From: Lamellibrachia columna
Lineage: Eukaryota > Annelida > Polychaeta > Sabellida > Siboglinidae
Reading direction: 5' to 3'
Length of the DNA stretch: 64,000 nucleotides
Assembly (NCBI GenBank): GCA_963662155.1
Contig: OY759266.1
Location: 58,930,010-58,994,009, forward strand
Position numbers and translations under genes: made by a program. Shown here piece after piece: positions 11,666 to 23,525 of the stretch (positions within the stretch are counted from its first letter, which is position 1; every line of letters begins with the position of its first letter). Under the pieces are notes generated by a model that was not told the DNA's origin, made no database searches, and saw nothing but the letters and a program-made list of their open reading frames with translations.

Positions 11666-12869
11666 TGTACGTACGTATGTGTGTACATACGTACACAAGT
11701 GCGTACGTACATGCGTGCGTGCGTGCGTGCGTATGCATGTCACTCTCCGTGGCAGAAATGTGTGTCTTGAGACGATGATTTTTATTAGTTTTTGTGGTGT
11801 GCATTAAATATACTTGTTTGATTATCCATATAGTTTATTCTTGAGATACCTGAACAGAGACCCAAGCAATGACCTTGCCACAGACCTTGGCACATATAGA
11901 AAACACAGTTAATTGTTTAACAGTGTCCAAAGTAAGAGAGCACATGTCTAGAACACCCAAATGCATGATTTGTGCATACCCCGGTACCTTTCTGGGCCAA
12001 ACAATTTGATAACATCCTTTCGTTGATCACGGCACCTTGCGTGACGTGAAGAGTATCACGCGAAAGGCGGAATGCCGCTGCGCGAAAAAACACTCAGATT
12101 AATCTGCGACGGCCACACTTGAACGGCTGTATTCTGTACAAATGACGTCCCCGGCGTTACGTGAACCTCAATGAATTGAGAACAGATGCAGACACTGATG
12201 ACTATGGAAATATAAGGGTCCATTTGTGTGTGAAGACTATATAGACGATATAGTGGTACGAAAGTACACGATTCGTTGTGTAGTTTTATCTGTGCAGTCA
12301 CCACGGCTGCAATTATAGCATATCACTTATGTAGATCCTGTTTTAATTGTTCAGCACCCAGTGTTCGAGAACTATTTGTGCGGGTTTCAATAGACACACC
12401 AGTTGTTGGATTTCTAAGGAATTCTAAAAGGGCATTTGCTGAATCAGGGGTTGAAGAATAGGAGTGTGGTTATCAGCTCAGGTATGCGATCTCCCCCCCC
12501 CCTCTGAATACGAGCCCTTACTTGACGTCCGGACCAGATCAACACAATCTTCACCTAAACGTGCGCTCGTGCGCATATAAGCAAGCATGGAAGTGAACTG
12601 TGTCCCCCCCCCCCAACGACATATGCTGTCGTTGTTTTTGGTTACATGTAGCTATGAAAGTAAGATAGTTTTAGTGACATGCAGTTACAAGTTATGTTCA
12701 GCAAACGTATAAATCCCTTCGATTTGTCGAATCGCAAACGCACAAAATGTATGTTACTTATTAAAACCATATTTTACAATCATGATACTTTGAACACGCA
12801 CATACCTGACATCAATTCGTGTGTATCGGAGAAACAGTTTATTTGACAAAAACCTCCATTCCAAATGTA
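11666..12869. other. Region without recognisable genes
   Basis: Short TACG/TGCG runs at 11665-11735 and two poly-C tracts (12492-12503, 12605-12615). No coding or transposon signal was recognised. Confidence 0.3.
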
Positions 12870-14800
12870 TAATAATAATAATAATAATAATTCCGTTTCT
12901 TAATATAGCGCTTTTTAGCTAACTAAATACCAATCAAAGCGCTTCACAATAATATGATGTGTTGACTAAATCTAAAATATAAATTCACTAAATACATAAG
13001 GTAAGATAACAATAAATAAGCTAAGATAAAAAAGTAAATAAGCTAAGATAAATAAGAACACATTACTATGACGTGTTGACCAAATCTAAAATATAGACTA
13101 ATTAAATACATAAGATAAGATCAAATTAATAGTCTAAGGTAGATAAATAAGTAATCTAAGAGAAATAAGTAAGTAAAAATAAATAAATAATCTAAGATAA
13201 ATCATTATAAAACAATAAATTAGTGTGTAAAAATACGATTTCAAACCGAACAATTTAAAACCAAGCAGCGTCATAGAATACAAATCAGTGTCATCAAGGC
13301 AGGTAGTGTGAACGAAATAAGTGAGTTTTTAGTTGTTTTCGGAAAGCTGCCAATGTCTCAGTTGTTCTCACACTCTTAGGCAAGCTGTTCCACATGGTTG
13401 GACCTGCCACTGCAAAGCTGCACCTTCCGACCGTTCTCCTCGGCACCGTCACTGCGAGCAATGTTGTGTCACTCGCCGATCGCAATGCACGAGTAGGCGC
13501 GTTGCGAGCTATCGCACAATTGAGGTAGTCCGGGGCCAAGCCATGCAGGATCTTATACATGCAAGTACAGATCTTGAATGTTACTCTCATCTTGATCGGC
13601 AGCCAATGCAGCGATCGCAGAATCGGTGTGACGTGATCTCGCCGTCTGACACGGTTGATAACGCGAGCGGCAGAGTTTTGTGCTCGTTGGAGTCGGTTTG
13701 TCAGTCCATTGTTCAGTCCACCGAGTAGACCATTGCAGTAGTCGAGGCGACTCAGCACAAGACAACGTATTGCGGCATGGCACGCGTCTCGCGTCAGCAT
13801 GTGTCGGATTCTGCTGATCAGTCGCAGATGGTAATATGCCGAAGAGCAGTAGCTGGACACGAGGCGGTCCAATTGCATATGCCTATCAAAGTAGCAGCCC
13901 AGATTTCTCACAGCGTCCGTAGATGTCAATGTTAGCCCAGGTAGCTCCAAGCTGGGGCTGCCATAGACTCGTAGATTGTGCGGTGACTGCAGCACGATAA
14001 ACTCGGTTTTCTCGTTGTTTAGTTTCAATTGATGTAACAGCATCCATGCTCGTATTTCTGCTATGCACTGGATGATCAGCTGTTTTGCGTTTTCCAGCTC
14101 ATCAGACATCATGGGGTTATAGCTGACATATAGTTGGGTGTCATCAGCAAAGCGATGGAACAGCACATGATTCTTCATACATATATCCGCAATGGATGTC
14201 GTGTACATATTGAACATCACTGGTCCTAGAACTGAGCCTTGCGGAACTCCATGGTAAATCAGAGTTGTGATCGAAGAAGACGAACCAACCGTGACACACT
14301 GTGATCTGCCGGTCAAGTATGACCTAAACCAGTCCAATGCCGTGCCGCCGATGTTGAAACGTGAACCCAGAGTGTTCAACAATATGTCAATGTTAATTGT
14401 GTCGAATGCTGCACTCGTGTCCAGGAGAACCAGCATAACACACCGTCCTGAATCGAGGTTTCGCACTATGTCGTGTTGTACTCTCATCAGAGCTGTTTCA
14501 GTGGAATGGTGTTGTTTGTAAGCGGATTGCATTTTATCATGCAAGTTATTCGTCGTCATGTGCTGGTTAAGGCGTTTGAGGACAACGTGCTCGATCAACT
14601 TTCCGATGAAAGCGAGGTTGGAGATGGGACGATAGTTCCCAAGTTCGTTCTGGTCAAGCGAGGCTTTCTTCAGTAATGGTGTCACTAGGGCGGTTTTAAA
14701 TTGTTTAGGAAATGTTCCTGTGATTAGTGACGCATTTACGATATCGGTATTGTTCTCTGGTTGGCTAGTTGAAGAAGACGAACATCGAAGTAATAAATCG
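12870..14800 (-). mobile_element. 5'-truncated L2/CR1-type LINE
   Basis: A second, different non-LTR family. On the minus strand it starts within the RT domain near 14800 and ends near 12870 with a short (AAT)n tail. The 3' UTR has an inverted pair (AGCGCTTTTTAGC and CAAAGCGCTTC, about 12908-12945) that could form a terminal hairpin, the sort of 3' structure these LINEs use for RT recognition. Separate from the CR1 family elsewhere in the window. Confidence 0.88.
13294..14790 (-). CDS. Reverse transcriptase C-terminal part of L2/CR1-type LINE
   Basis: An open frame of about 500 codons without stops. Readable motifs in order: VTPLLKK and NYRPISNL (RT 1-2), QSAYKQHHSTETAL, motif [28 protein letters not shown] (motif B), catalytic FADDTQLYVS (motif C), then the thumb LSRLDYCNGLLGG and the LHWLPIKMRV box, ending in FRKQLKTHLFRSHYLP. 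The family protein also has an N-terminal endonuclease, missing here through 5' truncation, so this copy cannot retrotranspose alone. The intact frame suggests a fairly young insertion. The first 25-30 codons up to about 14730 may be flanking sequence. Confidence 0.88.
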   Translation of the reverse strand, partial: LRCSSSSTSQPENNTDIVNASLITGTFPKQFKTALVTPLLKKASLDQNELGNYRPISNLAFIGKLIEHVVLKRLNQHMTTNNLHDKMQSAYKQHHSTETALMRVQHDIVRNLDSGRCVMLVLLDTSAAFDTINIDILLNTLGSRFNIGGTALDWFRSYLTGRSQCVTVGSSSSITTLIYHGVPQGSVLGPVMFNMYTTSIADICMKNHVLFHRFADDTQLYVSYNPMMSDELENAKQLIIQCIAEIRAWMLLHQLKLNNEKTEFIVLQSPHNLRVYGSPSLELPGLTLTSTDAVRNLGCYFDRHMQLDRLVSSYCSSAYYHLRLISRIRHMLTRDACHAAIRCLVLSRLDYCNGLLGGLNNGLTNRLQRAQNSAARVINRVRRRDHVTPILRSLHWLPIKMRVTFKICTCMYKILHGLAPDYLNCAIARNAPTRALRSASDTTLLAVTVPRRTVGRCSFAVAGPTMWNSLPKSVRTTETLAAFRKQLKTHLFRSHYLP

Positions 14801-15026
14801 GGCCGGAATAAAAACAACTTTTAAGTAAAATACAATACCACAAACACAAACATTTTTGGGGGCGCATCATGAGAAAGGAATGAATACAACGGGGCATATT
14901 GGAGGGAAGGGTGGAGGGCAAAAGAAGCAGGGAAAACTGAGAGCCGCAGGGAAGACCTAGAATCACAGTCATAGACAATATCAAAACGTGGGAACAACGA
15001 AATATGAAGATCTGATAAGAACGGCG

Positions 15027-15895
15027 CAGTGCAGACATCGGTGACGATCCACGGCAACAGTGCAGACATCGGTGACGATCCACGGCAACAGTGCAGACAT
15101 CGGTGACGATCCACGGCAACAGTGCAGACATCGGTGACGATCCACGACAACAGTGCAGACATCGGTGACGATCCACGACAACAGTGCAGACATCGGTGAC
15201 GATCCACGACAACAGTGCAGACATCGGTGACGATCCACGACAACAGTGCAGACATCGGTGACGATCCACGACAACAGTGCAGACATCGGTGACGATCCAC
15301 GACAACAGTGCAGACATCGGTGACGATCCACGACAATAGTGCAGACATCGGTGACGATCCACGACAACAGTGCAGACATCGGTGACGATCCACGACAACA
15401 GTGCAGACATCGGTGACGATCCACGACAATAGTGCAGACATCGGTGACGATCCACGACAACAGTGCAGACATCGGTGATGATCCACGACAACAGTGCAGA
15501 CATCGGTGACGATCCACGGCAACAGTGCAGACATCGGTGACGATCCACGACAACAGTGCAGACATCGGTGACGATCCACGACAACAGTGCAGACATCGGT
15601 GACGATCCACGACAACAGTGCAGACATCGGTGACGATCCACGACAATAGTGCAGACATCGGTGACGATCCACGACAACAGTGCAGACATCGGTGACGATC
15701 CACGACAACAGTGCAGACATCGGTGACGATCCACGGCAACAGTGCAGACATCGGTGACGATCCACGACAACAGTGCAGACATCGGTGACGATCCACGACA
15801 ACAGTGCAGACATCGGTGACGATCCACGGCAACAGTGCAGACATCGGTGACGATCCACGACAACAGTGCAGACATCGGTGACGATCCACGACAAC
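15027..15895. repeat. 31-bp minisatellite, about 28 copies
   Basis: The unit contains GTGCAGACATCGGTGACGAT followed by CCACGACAACA. Variants are GACAACA, GGCAACA and GACAATA. Because 31 is not a multiple of 3 and the unit lacks stops on the minus strand, three long minus-strand frames are all open; none is likely a protein. Confidence 0.95.
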
Positions 15896-15902
15896 CGACC
15901 TT

Positions 15903-16982
15903 CGGAGAGGATGGCATAATAACTTCTGAGAGGACGGCGTAATAACTTCTGAGAGGACGGTGTAATAACTTCTGAGAGGACGGTGTAATAACTTCTGAGA
16001 GGACGGTGTAATAACTTCTGAGAGGACGGCGTAATACTTTCTGAGAGGACGGTGTAATAACTTCTGAGAGGAAGGTGTAATAACTTCTAAGAGGACGGCC
16101 TAATAACTTCTGAGAGGACGGCGTAATAACTTCTGAGAGGAAGGTGTAATAACTTCTGAGAGGACGGTGTAATAACTTCTGAGAGGACGGCGTAATACTT
16201 TCTGAGAGGAAGGTGTAATAACTTCTGAGAGGACGGTGTAATAACTTCTGAGAGGAAGGTGTAATAACTTCTGAGAGGACGGTGTAATAACTTCTGAGAG
16301 GACGGCGTAATAACTTCTGAGAGGACGGCGTAATAACTTCTGAGAGGACGGTGTAATAACTTCTGAGAGGACGGTGTAATAACTTCTGAGAGGAAGGTGT
16401 AATAACTTCTGAGAGGACGGCGTAATAACTTCTGAGAGGACGGTGTAATAACTTCTGAGAGGAAGGTGTAATAACATCTAAGAGGACGGCGTAATAACTT
16501 CTGAGAGGACGGCGTAATAACTTCTGAGAGGACGGTGTAATAACTTCTGAGAGGAAGGTGTAATAACTTCTGAGAGGACGGCGTAATAACTTCTGAGAGG
16601 ACGGCGTAATAACTTCTGAGACAACGGTGTAATAACTTCTGAGAGGACGGTGTAATAACTTCTAAGAGGACGGTGTAATAACTTCTGAGAGGACGACGTA
16701 ATAACTTCTGAGAGGACGGCGTAATAACTTCTGAGAGGACGGCGTAATAACTTCTGAGATGACGGTGTAATAACTTCTGAGAGGACGGTGTAATAACTTC
16801 TGAGAGGATGGCGTAATAACTTCTGAGAGGACGGCGTAATAACTTCTGAGAGGACGGTGTAATAACTTCTGAGAGGACGGCGTAATAACTTCTGAGAGGA
16901 CGGCGTAATAACTTCTGAGAGGATGGCGTAATAACTTCTGAGAGGACGGCGTAATAACTTCTGAGAGGACGGTGTAATAACT
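15903..16982. repeat. 23-bp minisatellite, about 47 copies
   Basis: The unit is CTTCTGAGAGGACGGCGTAA plus TAA, with T/C and GACGG/GAAGG variants. It begins about 8 bp after the 31-bp array ends, so two unrelated arrays lie back to back. Confidence 0.95.
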
Positions 16983-17039
16983 TGGAATGAAATGTGGGTT
17001 GCGTTTGGCACAGGAGAAAACTTGCGCTAGGTCTCTTTT

Positions 17040-17110
17040 CCTTCTGTATGTTTTCGTAATATAGGTCTCGGAGTTCTGGTACCAGCTTGGTTGCCATTTG
17101 ATGTGCATTT
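17040..17110 (-). mobile_element. Short CR1 LINE fragment (copy 3)
   Basis: The minus strand reads MATKLVPELRDLYYEN, matching ATKMIPELRDLSYES in the CR1 thumb region at 1.0 kb and 38.2 kb. Only about 60-70 bp remain, at the edge of the 23-bp array. Confidence 0.6.
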
Positions 17111-17488
17111 ACAATTGCGTTAGTTTCTATTCCATAGTGCTGGTTGTCTGGAAATTGGGAAGTTTACGACAAATTTGCACTAAATGACGTTCTGTAATCG
17201 TGCCTTAAACAAGTATTGTTACACATTCGTGAAACAGTTGGGCCGAGCATTTATGATTAATTTCCTGAAGGCGATTTCCGAAGAATTGCCACGTCTCGGA
17301 CGCGCCTGTGAACCTGATTGATTTGTCGGGACAACGTCTTCCGTTCGCTGTAGGCGATGGCGCTGAAAGGTCTCATTGGTCGATAAACAATGGAATTCAA
17401 CAACAACGTCCATGTTGTGTGAAACTACTATGGCACTTCGATGCCACACCGACATTAGTGCGCCAATCCCGAGGCGAACGTTTTTTGA
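17111..17488. other. Spacer between arrays
   Basis: No gene or repeat recognised. Confidence 0.3.
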
Positions 17489-18657
17489 CATTTAAACATG
17501 TGGAGCCAGCCAGCAACTAGACATTTAAACATGTGGTACCAGCCAGCAACTAGACATTTAAACATGTGGAGCCAACCAGCAACTAGACATTTAAACATGT
17601 GGAGCCAGCCAGCAACTAGACATTTAAACATGTGGTACCAGCCAGCAACTAGACATTTAAACATGTGGAGCCAGCCAGCAACTAGACATTTAAACATGTG
17701 GAGCCAACCAGCAACTAGACATTTAAACATGTGGTACCAACCAGCAACTAGACATTTAAACATGTGGTACCAGCCAGCAACTAGACATTTAAACATGTGG
17801 AGCCAACCAGCAACTAGACATTTAAACATGTGGAGCCAGCCAGCAACTAGACATTTAAACATGTGGTACCAGCCAGCAACTAGACATTTAAACATGTGGA
17901 GCCAACCAGCAACTAGACATTTAAACATGTGGAGCCAGCCAGCAACTAGACATTTAAACATGTGGAGCCAACCAGCAACTAGACATTTAAACATGTGGAG
18001 CCAGCCAGCAACTAGACATTTAAACATGTGGAGCCAACCAGCAACTAGACATTTAAACATGTGGAGCCAGCCAGCAACTAGACATTTAAACATGTGGAGC
18101 CAACCAGCAACTAGACATTTAAACATGTGGAGCCAGCCAGCAACTAGACATTTAAACATGTGGTACCAGCCAGCAACTAGACATTTAAACATGTGGAGCC
18201 AACCAGCAACTAGACATTTAAACATGTGGAGCCAGCCAGCAACTAGACATTTAAACATGTGGTACCAGCCAGCAACTAGACATTTAAACATGTGGAGCCA
18301 GCCAGCAACTAGACATTTAAACATGTGGTGCCAGCCAGCAACTAGACATTTAAACATGTGGTACCAGCCAGCAACTAGACATTTAAACATGTGGAGCCAG
18401 CCAGCAACTAGACATTTAAACATGTGGAGCCAACCAGCAACTAGACATTTAAACATGTGGTGCCAGCCAGCAACTAGACATTTAAACATGTGGTGCCAGC
18501 CAGCAACTAGACATTTAAACATGTGGAGCCAGCCAGCAACTAGACATTTAACCATTTGGAGCCAGCCAGCAACTAGACATTTAAACATGTGGAGCCAGCC
18601 AACAACTAGACATTTAAACATGTGGTACCAGCCAGCAACTAGACATTTAAACATGTG
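17489..18657. repeat. 33-bp minisatellite, about 35 copies
   Basis: The unit contains CATTTAAACATGTGGAGCCA followed by GCCAGCAACTAGA. The period is a multiple of three, so both strands stay open for about 400 codons, giving an 11-residue repeat (HLNMWSQPATR on the plus strand). Variation is limited to AGCC/TACC/TGCC and GCC/ACC positions. I treat it as non-coding: there is no splice context and both strands are equally open. Confidence 0.93.
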
Positions 18658-19060
18658 CGCTGCATTGGCACTTTATTCGTATGATATGAATCCGGAAGTA
18701 CATTAATAAAGATGTGTCTCCAGGTCAGTGCAATCGGCAAGAAATGACGCGGATCAGATAGTTGTTGTGACGCGCAACCAGCAAACGAATGTCCCCGTGA
18801 CACTACAGATGAATGTCCCCGTGACACTACAGACGAATGTCCCCGTGACACTACAGACGACATCAATACTCAAGTAATGGTAAGAGAGAGCATTTTCCCT
18901 GACTGCGGCGATTGTTTGCATTGTCAGAGGGAACTTTCTAAGAATCGTTTACTTTCTAAGAATCGTTTACTTTCTAAGAATCGCTTTCATTGAGATTATA
19001 AAATTAAAGCTGTTGGATTGTCGTGTAATAAGACTGTCGTATAAGTGCAGACTATTTTGT
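18658..19060. repeat. Spacer with two short arrays (24 bp and 18 bp, three copies each)
   Basis: At 18787-18860, three copies of a 24-bp unit (GTCCCCGTGACACTACAGAC plus GAAT). At about 18936-18985, three copies of ACTTTCTAAGAATCGTTT. The rest shows nothing. Confidence 0.75.
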
Positions 19061-19318
19061 CTGAATTAGTTTAGTCTGGAACAGTTTAGTCCGGAGCAGT
19101 TTATTCCAGAGCAGTTTAGGTGGGAACATTTTAGTCCTGAGCAGTTTAGTCCAGAGCAGTTTAGTACGTAGGAGTTTAGTTTGGAACAGTTTAGTCCGAA
19201 GAAGTTTAGTCCAGAAGAGCTTAGTATGGAACAGTTTAGTGTGGAGCAGTTTTGTCCAGAGGAGTTTAGTCCAGAGCAGTTTAGTCAGGAGCAATTTAGT
19301 CCGGAGCAGTTTAGTCGA
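19061..19318. repeat. 15-bp minisatellite, about 17 copies, diverged
   Basis: The unit is GAGCAGTTTAGTCCG, with many substitutions between copies. Older-looking than its neighbours. Confidence 0.85.
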
Positions 19319-19321
19319 GCG

Positions 19322-19565
19322 CATACATGAAGTTCATACACGAAGTTCATACATGAAGTTCATACACTAAGTTCATACATGAAGTTCATACACGAAGTTC
19401 ATACATGAAGTTCATACACTAAGTTCATACATGAAGTTCATACATGAAGTTCATACACTAAGTTCATACATGAAGTTCATACATGATTTCAGACCTGAAT
19501 TCAGAAATGAGTTCAGACATCAATTGAGATTTAAGTTCAAACATGAGTTTAGACGTGAGTTCTAA
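19322..19565. repeat. 13-bp minisatellite and its degenerate tail
   Basis: Copies of GAAGTTCATACAT with CAC/CAT alternation to about 19486, then degenerate GTTCAGACATGA-type words to 19565. Confidence 0.85.
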
Positions 19566-20317
19566 CATGTGTCGTGGCCTCCACTGCCTGGTCCAAGTCG
19601 ACATCAATAGAACATGTGTCGTGGCCTCCACGGCCTGGTCCAAGTCCACATCAATAGAACATGTGTCATGGCCTCCACTGCCTGGTCCAAGTCCACATCA
19701 ATAGAACATGTGTCGTGGCCTCCACTGCCTGGTCCAAGTCGACATCAATAGAACATGTGTCGTGGCCTCCACTGCCTGGTCCAAGTCGACATCAATAGAA
19801 CATGTGTCGTGGCCTCCACTGCCTGGTCCAAGTCGACATCAATAGAACATGTGTCGTGGCCTCCACTGCCTGGTCCAAGTCGACATCAATAGAACATGTG
19901 TCGTGGCCTCCACTGCCTGGTCCAAGTCCACATCAATAGAACATGTGTCATGGCCTCCACTGCCTGGTCCAAGTCCACATCAATAGAACATGTGTCATGG
20001 CCTCCACTGCCTGGTCCAAGTCCACACCAATAGAACATGTGTCATGGCCTCCACTGCCTGGTCCAAGTCCACATCAATAGAACATGTGTCGTGGCCTCCA
20101 CTGCCTGGTCCAAGTCCACATCAATAGAACATGTGTCGTGGCCTCCACTGCCTGGTCCAAGTCGACATCAATAGAACATGTGTCGTGGCCTCCACTGCCT
20201 GGTCCAAGTCCACATCAATAGAACATGTGTCGTGGCCTCCACTGCCTGGTCCAAGTCCACATCAATAGAACATGTGTCGTGGCCTCCACTGCCTGGTCCA
20301 AGTCCACATCAACAGAA
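19566..20317. repeat. 47-bp minisatellite, about 16 copies
   Basis: The unit starts CATGTGTCGTGGCCTCCACT and continues with GCCTGGTCCAAGTCCACATC. A few sites vary (GTCGAC/GTCCAC, TCG/TCA). Confidence 0.95.
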
Positions 20318-20424
20318 CAGCCGCAGGGTGTGTAATGAGATATGGGGCAAACAAACGGAGGGTGGTAAAAGATAACGACAATAACAGTCATTACGAATAA
20401 AAACACGTTCTTAGATGAGACGTG

Positions 20425-20708
20425 TTCAGCGGCCACAGACACAGTCGATTACCTGTCTCAAGTCATACGTGATCAGCGGCCACGGACACAGTCGATTACC
20501 TGTCTCAAGTCATACGTAATCAGCGGCCACAGACACAGTCGATTACCTGTCTCAAGTCATACGTGATCAGCGGCCACGGACACAGTCGATTACCTGTCTC
20601 AAGTCATACGTAATCAGCGGCCACGGACACAGTCGATTACCTGTCTCAAGTCATACGTGATCAGCGGCCACGGACACAGTCGATTACCTGTCTCAAGTCA
20701 TACGTGAT
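20425..20708. repeat. Second 47-bp minisatellite, 6 copies
   Basis: The unit contains CAGCGGCCACGGACACAGTC followed by GATTACCTGTCTCAAGTCAT. Same period as the preceding array but unrelated in sequence. Confidence 0.93.
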
Positions 20709-21197
20709 GTCAAGTATCGATACACTTCAAGTACATTTCATTCATCATTGACAAAACTGTAAAATGTATCATGCATTATCTGCTGATATCTGATATATTT
20801 GCGAGGGTTATCTGCAGTTATTAATAAATGTCTGGCTGCGGCAAACCACGACGAAATAATCGACTGCATCCATCAACGTATCCATTGAGCATAGTTTCGA
20901 ATTGTTGCTAAAAAATACCAACGTAACACGTGTTGTTGTTTGGAAGGGCGCAGGTGTACGGAACTACTTCACAACGAGCAATAATACGTTGTATACGATA
21001 CGTGCGTCTAAATAGGTGAGAATTGAACGTCGAACTCGACACCGAAACATCAAACATCGACCACAGGCACGTCTCACAACTATGTCACATTAATAGTTGT
21101 TGTCTGTTTCTCTGATACAATCACGATATGTTGGACTACGTTGTACGCACTGAAGGCTTTCGTATGTGACAATGAATCTAGGGTTTCACGGAAAACA
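20709..21197. other. Region without recognisable features
   Basis: No gene or mobile element recognised. Confidence 0.3.
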
Positions 21198-21211
21198 ATG
21201 ACACACACACA

Positions 21212-21291
<80 letters not shown>

Positions 21292-21366
21292 CCACGCACG
21301 CACGCACGCACGCACCACGCACGCACGCACGCACGCAAGCACGCACGCACGCACACACACACACAC
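21198..21366. repeat. (ACGC)n / (AC)n microsatellite
   Basis: About 40 ACGC units interrupted by two ACC insertions, flanked by short AC runs. Confidence 0.95.
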
Positions 21367-21457
21367 CTGCCGATTGACGTAAAAGAAACTCGACGGAATG
21401 GAATTCGCACAGTGATTGTAGCTTGATTGAATGCTTCCCAGAAAAGTGGACTTTGTG

Positions 21458-21888
21458 TTTGAAGGAGCAGTCGTGTCGTGGCCGATGTTTCCATCATGTG
21501 TTTGAAGGAGCAGTCGTGCGGTGGCCGATGTTTCCATCATGTGTTTGAAGGAGCAGTCGTGTCGTGGCCGATGTTTCCATCATGTGTTTGAAGGAGAAGT
21601 CGTGTCGTGGCTGATGTTTCCATCATGTGTTTGAAGGAGCAGTCGTGTCGTGGCCGATGTTTCCACCATGTGTTTGAAGGAGCAGTCGTGTCGTGGCCGA
21701 TGTTTCCACCATGTGTTTGAAGGAGCAGTCGTGTCGTGGCCGATGTTTCCATCATGTGTTTGAAGGAGCAGTCGTCTCGTGGCCGATGTTTCCATCATGT
21801 GTTTGAAGGAGCAGTCGTGTCGTGGCCGATGTTACCATCATGTGTTTGAAGGAGCAGTCGTGCCGTGGCCGATGTTTGCATCATGTGA
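21458..21888. repeat. 43-bp minisatellite, about 10 copies
   Basis: The unit contains GTGTTTGAAGGAGCAGTCGT followed by GTCGTGGCCGATGTTTCC. Scattered point variants. Confidence 0.95.
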
Positions 21889-21994
21889 ACTATGCAACTT
21901 TGAACATGCATTTTGGTTGTCTCCTCCCTGCAGCACACGGCCGCGCAGTTGTTGAGTATCGGCTCTTAACCGGGGTACAAAATTCTCACCGCAA

Positions 21995-22190
21995 CTTTAA
22001 CAAGATTTAACAAGATTTGCCATCCAAGCCAAAGGCCCAGATGGCAAGTGGACAAGGAAGCAATTGGCTTATCGAGAGTCCAACAATGTTCATCTACTTA
22101 TAGCCCGCCCTCCTGAGATATGTGTCAACCTTGTTTTTAAACATATTCACGCTGCTAACTTGGGCAAGTTCGTTTAAACCTGAATGTCCA
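21995..22190 (-). mobile_element. CR1 LINE 3' end (copy 4)
   Basis: The minus-strand reading matches the 3' UTR at 1.36-1.44 kb and 38.55-38.65 kb (GGACTCTCGATAAG-like, GGCAAATCTTGTTAAATC). The 3' tail here shows two consecutive ATCTTGTTAA-type words (21998-22020). A few codons of the ORF2 end remain at 22130-22185. Confidence 0.82.
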
Positions 22191-22687
22191 TCTCCCCGTC
22201 AACATCAAGCGGAAACCGCCAAGTTGTCGTTCGGTAATGGATTCCATTCTTGCACGGGCGCATTAGTGTCGCATGACTGCCTTGAGTAGATCTCATCGCT
22301 ACTCGTCTGTCTACTTTTACACACCAGGACAAGGTAATCACCAGGTTGCAAATTCCACTGTACTATATGTGATATTGATAACGTGCAGAAAACAGGACCG
22401 CAGACAACATTTTCAAACGACCGACGGACTTTATTATTATTTTAGAGAGTAGGAATATCTAACATCTGCTCACCCATCGTGATCGACGGACACGGTTCAC
22501 TGACCACGGCTAGTCAATTATAACACTATTATTGTTGTTCTGCAAGCCTCCTGGAGATGACGCTCCTCTAAAGACCTCCCAAGCGAAACTTGCAATCACT
22601 CGCGCCCCGTTATTACACGCGAAACATTACGAGTTTTTTTAACTTAAATACTGCTCTAGCGCATGTGTGATCGCAGGGCTGCTGACA
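22191..22687. other. Region without recognisable features
   Basis: No gene or repeat recognised. Confidence 0.3.
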
Positions 22688-23283
22688 GCAATGTTGTTTG
22701 AACACTGATGGTGTTGTATGGGGCATGGCAGTGTTGTTGTTTGAACACTGGTGGTGTTGTATGGGGCATGGCAGTGTTGTTGTTTGAACACTGATGGTGT
22801 TGTATGTAGCACGGCAGTGTTGTTGTTTGAACACTGATGGTGTTGTATGGGGCATGGCAGTGTTGTTGTTTGAACACTGATGGTGTTGTATGTAGCACGG
22901 CAGTGTTGTTGTTTGAACACTGATGGTGTTGTATGGGGCATGGCAGTGTTGTTGTTTGAACACTGGTGGTGTTGTATGGGGCACGGCAGTGTTGTTGTTT
23001 GAACACTGATGGTGTTGTATGGGGCACGGCAGTGTTGTTGTTTGAACACTTATGGTGTTGTATGGGGCATGGCAGTGTTGTTGTTTGAACACTGGTGGTG
23101 TTGTATGGGGCACGGCAGTGTTGTTGTTTGAACACTGATGGTGTTGTATGGGGCACCTCAGTGTTGTTGTTTGAACACTGATGGTGTTGTATGGGGCATG
23201 GCAGTGTTGTTGTTTGAACACTGATGGTGTTGTATAGGGCATGGTAATGTTGTTGTTTGAACACTGATGGTGTTGTATGTTTC
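22688..23283. repeat. Second 43-bp minisatellite, about 14 copies
   Basis: The unit contains GTTGTTGTTTGAACACTGAT followed by GGTGTTGTATGGGGCATGGC. Unrelated to the 43-bp array 0.8 kb to the left despite the same period. Three minus-strand frames are open but are by-products. Confidence 0.95.
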
Positions 23284-23525
23284 TGCCTTGATACTTTGGT
23301 GTTGCAGTTGTGCTGGTTAGACACAATGTGTGATCAGGTGTATGACCACTGGTAGTCGCCTTGCTGTGTGTACATCAATACAAGGATCATAGGTGGAAGA
23401 AGCAAACAAACAATCAGTAAATCCCACCGGGCTCATTTCAGGAGAAGTTCCCAAACATAATAAAATATTATTTCAAACATAACACCTCGCGTAAATGCAC
23501 CTTTATATGCACATTGATACAAGAA

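Noticed and set aside
14821..15917. Cysteine/histidine-rich minus-strand open frames over the 31-bp array
   Set aside because: Three overlapping frames with the same 31-residue cycle; array by-product, not a zinc-finger protein.
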